Origin: Neoarius graeffei
Taxonomy: Eukaryota; Chordata; Actinopteri; Siluriformes; Ariidae
Assembly: GCF_027579695.1 (NCBI RefSeq)
Contig: NC_083581.1
Span: forward strand, 59,474,200 to 59,538,199
DNA: 64,000 nucleotides
Direction: 5' to 3'
The notes under the pieces were generated by a model, which ran no database searches, was not told the origin of the DNA, and saw only the letters and a program-made list of their open reading frames with translations. The stretch's first letter is position 1. The number at the start of each line of letters is the position of its first letter. Both the position numbers and the translations under genes were made by a program. Positions 59,417 through 64,000 of the stretch are shown here, one piece after another.

Positions 59417-59792
59417 GGGGCGGCACGGTGGTGTAGTGGTTAGCGCTGTCGCCTCACAGCAAGAAGGTCCGGGTTTGAGCCCCGTGGCCGGCGAGGGCCT
59501 TTCTGTGTGGAGTTTGCATGTTCTCCCCGTGTCCGCGTGGGTTTCCTCTGGGTGCTCCGGTTTCCCCCACAGTCCAAAGACATGCAGGTTAGGTTAACTG
59601 GTGACTCTAAATTGACCGTAGGTGTGAATGTGAGTGTGAATGGTTGTCTGTGTCTATGTGTCAGCCCTGTGATGACCTGGAGACTTGTCCAGGGTGCACC
59701 CCGCCTTTCGCCCGTAGTCAGCTGGGATAGGCTCCAGCTTGCCTGCGACCCTGTAGAACAGGATAAAGCGGCTAGAGATAATGAGATGAATG
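59417..59792 (+). mobile_element. tRNA-derived SINE, copy 10
   Basis: AATAATAAATCC lies on both sides (ending 59416, and 59793-59804). The tail is GATAATGAGATGAATG. Confidence 0.9.
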
Positions 59793-59804
59793 AATAATAA
59801 ATCC

Positions 59805-60140
59805 AGGGTGGCACGGTGGTGTAGTGGTTAGCGCTGTTGCCTCACAGCAAGAAGGTCCGGGTTCGAGCCCCGTGGCCGGCGAGGGCCTTTCTGTGCGGAG
59901 TTTGCATGTTGTCCGCGTGGGTTTCCTCCGGGTGCTCCGGTTTCCCCCACAGTCCAAAGACATGCAGGTTAGGTTAACTGGTGACTCTAAATTGACCGTA
60001 GGTGTGAATGGTTGTCTGTGATGACCTGGCGACTTGTCCAGGGTGTACCCCGCCTTTTGCCTGTAGTCAGCTGGGATAGGCTCCAGCTTGCCTGCGACCC
60101 TGTAGAACAGGATAAAGCGGCTAGAGATAATGAGATGAGG
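59805..60140 (+). mobile_element. tRNA-derived SINE, copy 11, directly behind copy 10
   Basis: The left target AATAATAAATCC is the right target of copy 10, and TAATAAATCC follows at 60141. A block of about 35 bases around GTCTATGTGTCAGCCCTGTG is missing from its body. Confidence 0.88.
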
Positions 60141-60245
60141 TAATAAATCCCTTAAAGGTGGTTTCTTCTTACTTACATCCCCTTAGCAGGTGAGGGTATT
60201 TCTAGACCCTAACCTATTAAACTAGCATGAGGATTGATTGTCTAC

Positions 60246-60309
<64 letters not shown>
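60246..60309. repeat. (ATCT)n microsatellite
   Basis: About 16 uninterrupted ATCT units. Confidence 0.95.
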
Positions 60310-61379
60310 ATAGAGGCTACAAAGCATTTGTCTAGGTCATTTTGGAGAAGGACATCTGCTATCTACTAAATACCATTAAGGAAAATATAAGGTAAATATG
60401 AATACTTGCAATGTTCAAGTTTTATTTAACCTTGTACATACAGTCTTACTATTCACACTGTTCTGTTTCGAACAAGGTTAATTGAGTAGTGAAAGAAGAG
60501 TAAAGGGGAGTTCTGTCCAAATGGCTTGTGTCACACTGACTGCCATTCAGCTCACGGAAAACATTATTGGTGGTTTATTGTAGTTTCAATGCAAGCTACA
60601 CCACCTCATTTCCAGTAAGTAGGTGCTTTCTCTCAGTTTTTAACTAATTTAATATATTTTCCATCTGTAAATGTCCTGATTCCTCAGCAGTGTTGTGACC
60701 AAAAGCAGCGTTTACACAGCACACCACACCACATGACACACCATTTCACACACTTATAGTACACAAGGACAATAATTTCATTCTTTCTTTGTTCGATATG
60801 GGCAAAGCCATATAGATTATCTTAACATTTAAATGCAGAATAAGTGAACTTATTGGTAATGTCTTTCCTCTGTCTTCCATAATCAAGTTGATTAATTCAT
60901 ATCCCCCTCACCCCACACCCACATCCACACCATAAAAAAAATACCCAGGTACATCTTATAAAGACCAAAAGTCCCTTTTTTTCTGCTTACATAATGTCAG
61001 AGATACAGAAATGTGTGTGCCTTCTTGTCTGACAGCTGGTGAATGTACATTCATGTGATGATTCACTATTAATAACACACAGATTCTAATCTTTGAGTGA
61101 GGGTGAAACACCGATTCACAATGAGACTGAATTGAGACAAACTTTATCCAAAGGAATAAGAATGTAACCCTGTTTTTAAAAGATGTGTTCTCACTGTGGA
61201 AGATGTTGCTCTTGTTCATTTTGCTTTCAGCTGCACAACTTCTTCAAAATATGGAGTGTGGAACTGTGTGAGTACTTTTACCTGTATGCTGTATTGCAAT
61301 CCCTTAAATGTCTTCACATTTTTTCATTTTTTGAAAAAAAAAATCATAAATCATATTTTATTCTATTATATTTGCAACA
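60310..61379. other. Unrecognised intergenic stretch
   Basis: No gene or repeat that I can support. The short ORF at 61183 that runs into the SINE is not a gene. Confidence 0.4.
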
Positions 61380-61758
61380 GGGGTGGCACGGTGGTGTAGT
61401 GGTTAGCGCTGTCGCCTCACAGCAAGAAGGTCCGGGTTCGAGCCCCGTGGCCGGCGAGGGCCTTTCTGTGTGGAGTTTGCATGTTCTCCCCGTGTCCACG
61501 TGGGTTTCCTCCGGGTGCTCCGGTTTCCCCCACAGTCCAAAGACATGCAGGTTAGGTTAACTGGTGACTCTAAATTGACCGTAGGTGTGAATGTGAGTGT
61601 GAATGGTTGTCTGTGTCTATGTGTCAGCCCTGTGATGACCTGGCGACTTGTCCAGGGTGTACCCCGCCTTTCGCCCGTAGTCAGCTGGGATGGGCTCCAG
61701 CTTGCCTGCGACCCTGTAGAACAGGATAAAGCGGCTAGAGATAATGAGATGAGATGAG
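61380..61758 (+). mobile_element. tRNA-derived SINE, copy 12
   Basis: Perfect duplication ATATTTGCAACA (61368-61379 and 61759-61770). The tail has three GATGA units. It is close to the family consensus and therefore young. Confidence 0.94.
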
Positions 61759-62002
61759 ATATTTGCAACAATTTGGATTATATACAGTTTATATGAACAG
61801 AAGTGTGGTCTAAAAGCTGAATTGATATCTTGACTATGTTTAACTCGTACTTCCACTAGAGGGTGCTGCTTGACCTGTGTGTGTAAACAGGTGTGCTGGA
61901 TTCAAGCCAACACACTTCTTCTTTTACATGTATTACACAAAATCTCAAACACCTCATCATCAAATATCCCATTCGCCTTTACAGGGGTTTTATATATATA
62001 TA

Positions 62003-62291
62003 TATACAGTGGTGCTTGAAAGTTTGTGAACCCTTTAGAATTTTCTATATTTCTGCATAAATATGACCAAAAACATCATCAGATGTTCACACAAGTCCTA
62101 AAAGTAGATAAAGAGAACCCAGTTAAACAAATGAGACAAAAAATATTATACTTGGTCACTTATTTATTGAGGAGAATGATCCAATATTACATATCTGTGA
62201 GTGGCAAAAGTATGTGAACCTCTAGGATTAGCAGTTAATTTGAAGGTGAAATTAGAGTCAGGTGTTTTCAATCAATGGGATGACAATCAGG
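62003..62291 (+). mobile_element. Tc1-like 5' end, continuing past a nested hAT
   Basis: From ACAGTGGTGCTTGAAAGTTT it matches the inverted right end of the Tc1 at 20946-22908 through GATGACAATCAGG. There a hAT is inserted. The few bases after 63995 should be its continuation, beyond the window. Confidence 0.75.
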
Positions 62292-63987
62292 CAGGGGCGT
62301 CAGAAGCATTTTTAATGTGGGGGGGACACACTGGCGGGGGGGGATGTGGGGGGTCCTCCCCCAGAACATTTATTAATTAATTAGAGGCCATTTCCTGCAT
62401 TCTGGTGTGTTTTTAACAGGTTGTTAAACACCTAATTTTACCTACAAAAGTCACTTAATTCAATGACTATTTTAGAGACTCAACAATAAGTCCTCATTCA
62501 ACTAGTCCATATATTCATCAGCCTGTTTTTAAACCCACTGCTCTGCCTAAGATAATGAGATGAATGTGACACAGTTTATCACCAACAATGACTTTATGGG
62601 TACATTTAACTTTTTATTTTGTGTTTCCTTTTTTATTTAGTTTTAGATGTAACACACCATGCCACTGTGCCAAGCAATAGTGACACTCAACTGTATGTTT
62701 AAAAATAAGAATATTCATAATTTCACACAATGAACAGGCATGACATGGCATCATGCAAACTTCATAACACAAAATCACACTGTGTCAAGGAACGGTGACA
62801 CATAAAAACCAACTTCACACATTGAACAGGTGCAGTTTTGTTCACCACCAACAGTGACTTTAGTGGGTGTGTTTTACCTTTTTCCGATTTAGTGATACTC
62901 ATAACAAAAATGGCATGGCATCATGCAGTCTTCATAACACAAAATCACACTGTGTCAAGCAACGACACATAAAAGAGAACTTCACACAATGAGCAAGTGC
63001 AGTTTTGTCAACCTACATGCAATGGTGGTACTACAGTAACATTTACAGATGAGTATAACAAATAGATTTATAGATAGAACTCCTTCTTACATTGGTGCCA
63101 CCACAATTTCTACCACTTCATAACTTTTATCCCCCTTTCCTTCACAATCCACCTGGAATAACATCCATCTCTCTCCATCACTTTCCTTTCTACTATTCCT
63201 TCCCCATACACTGATTTCCCATCTTACTTTCCAGAAAACTAGCAAAGACCAGACAAAACAAGTTCTTCAAATCACAACAGGGAATCAGTAAATATCATCA
63301 GAGCAGACTTGACCTCATTCTTGGCATTACAGTAAGGCAGGCCTACTGGGTTTGAATTAAATGATAGCTAACATTAAGCTAGCTGATACATCTCCTAACA
63401 TTGACTCACCAGCTAACTGAACTAACATTTCCATTGGGACAAAAAAAAAAAACCCTGTCCTGTGGGGAAATTCTGACTTTGCTTTGTAAAGAATGTCCTT
63501 ATGTCCACTGTGTCTGGGGAGGGAGCAAATACTGCAAACAATTCATTATCAATCAAGAATACCCCATTAGGCTAAGCTTATTTCATTGTTTAGCTGAACA
63601 TTAATTTAACGTGGCCTAGGGTTGATTTTGAGAGCAGATAACAAAAGAATAAGGTTTTAGCAAAAGCTAGTCATTGTGAGGTGGCAATGTGCTGACGTCA
63701 CTTCCTCCACTCTCGAGCAGCTGCACCAACATTTCTGTGCTCGCGCTGAGATTCCCTTCCCTCGCGCGCGGTGAGCTGTTGTAGGGAGCGCCCGGAAAAC
63801 CCGGAGTGGATTTTCAGTGCTCTGTGTATTCTCTTATCGATCAAGTGGAATGGATTCTTTCACGAAGCAATAGAAACGGCGCTGGGTGAACTAATATTTT
63901 ATGTTAAGTGCGGGGGGGTCCAAACGAAGAGTTGTGAAATGTGAGGGGGACACGTCCCCTTCACATTCAATGGTGGCGACGCCCATG
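62292..63987. mobile_element. hAT element, 1.7 kb, with a CpG-rich right end
   Basis: Ends CAGGGGCGTC and GACGCCCATG are inverted. A perfect 8-bp duplication CAATCAGG (62284-62291 and 63988-63995) flanks it, the hAT hallmark. No transposase frame is left. The right 280 bases are CpG-rich (CTCGCGCGCGGTGAGC) and may be the promoter of the autonomous parent element. Confidence 0.85.
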
Positions 63988-64000
63988 CAATCAGGTCATC

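Overview
The window looks like a ray-finned fish genome. It holds two split vertebrate genes in a dense background of fish-type repeats: tRNA-derived SINEs with GATAATGAGATGAG tails, several Tc1 families, hAT and TTAA-target elements, L2/Rex-group LINEs and one Ty3/gypsy element. The repeat style is what I would expect of a catfish-like teleost, but that is from memory and is not proven by the sequence. I see no bacterial gene, CRISPR array or free-standing tRNA gene.

Bases 1-2396 hold Tc1 debris. From 2397 to 17422 runs a ten-exon, plus-strand TNF-receptor gene (392 residues when joined in phase) with signal peptide, cysteine-rich ectodomain, one membrane span and a C-terminal death domain closest to DR3/TNFRSF25. 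Its introns carry SINEs, a GCTAACATGC tandem array, a 952-bp foldback element and Tc1 copies. Bases 17423-31682 are intergenic: MITEs, a CpG-bearing stretch with an NRF1-like and an RFX X-box-like site (19.4-20.4 kb, a possible ttc34 promoter and non-coding exon), a Tc1 split by a SINE, and a degenerate minus-strand Ty3/gypsy element inserted into a palindromic MITE.

From 31718 to 56902 lies a seven-coding-exon, plus-strand TPR-protein gene, best called ttc34 (1119 residues when joined). Its introns are transposon nests. Intron 2 has a hAT relic split by an almost complete LINE. Intron 6 has an outer Tc1 split by an L2 fragment that is itself split by another Tc1. It also has a Tc1 split by a 3.9-kb unclassified TIR element, which is in turn split by a 730-bp palindromic MITE. 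Bases 56903-64000 hold a TTAA-flanked element with five identical-arm palindromes, four SINEs and a hAT inserted into a Tc1 that runs off the window.

The best candidate for something undescribed is a pair of elements, 48796-52714 (intron 6) and 33629-34438 (intron 1). Both start TAA-GGGYRATTC and end GAATYRCYCA-TAA, and each carries its own repeated 11-15 bp motif (GTGGAAATTAC; GTCACATCCATAACG). The larger encodes a basic protein I cannot assign. All exon joins are read by eye from splice signals and reading phase.
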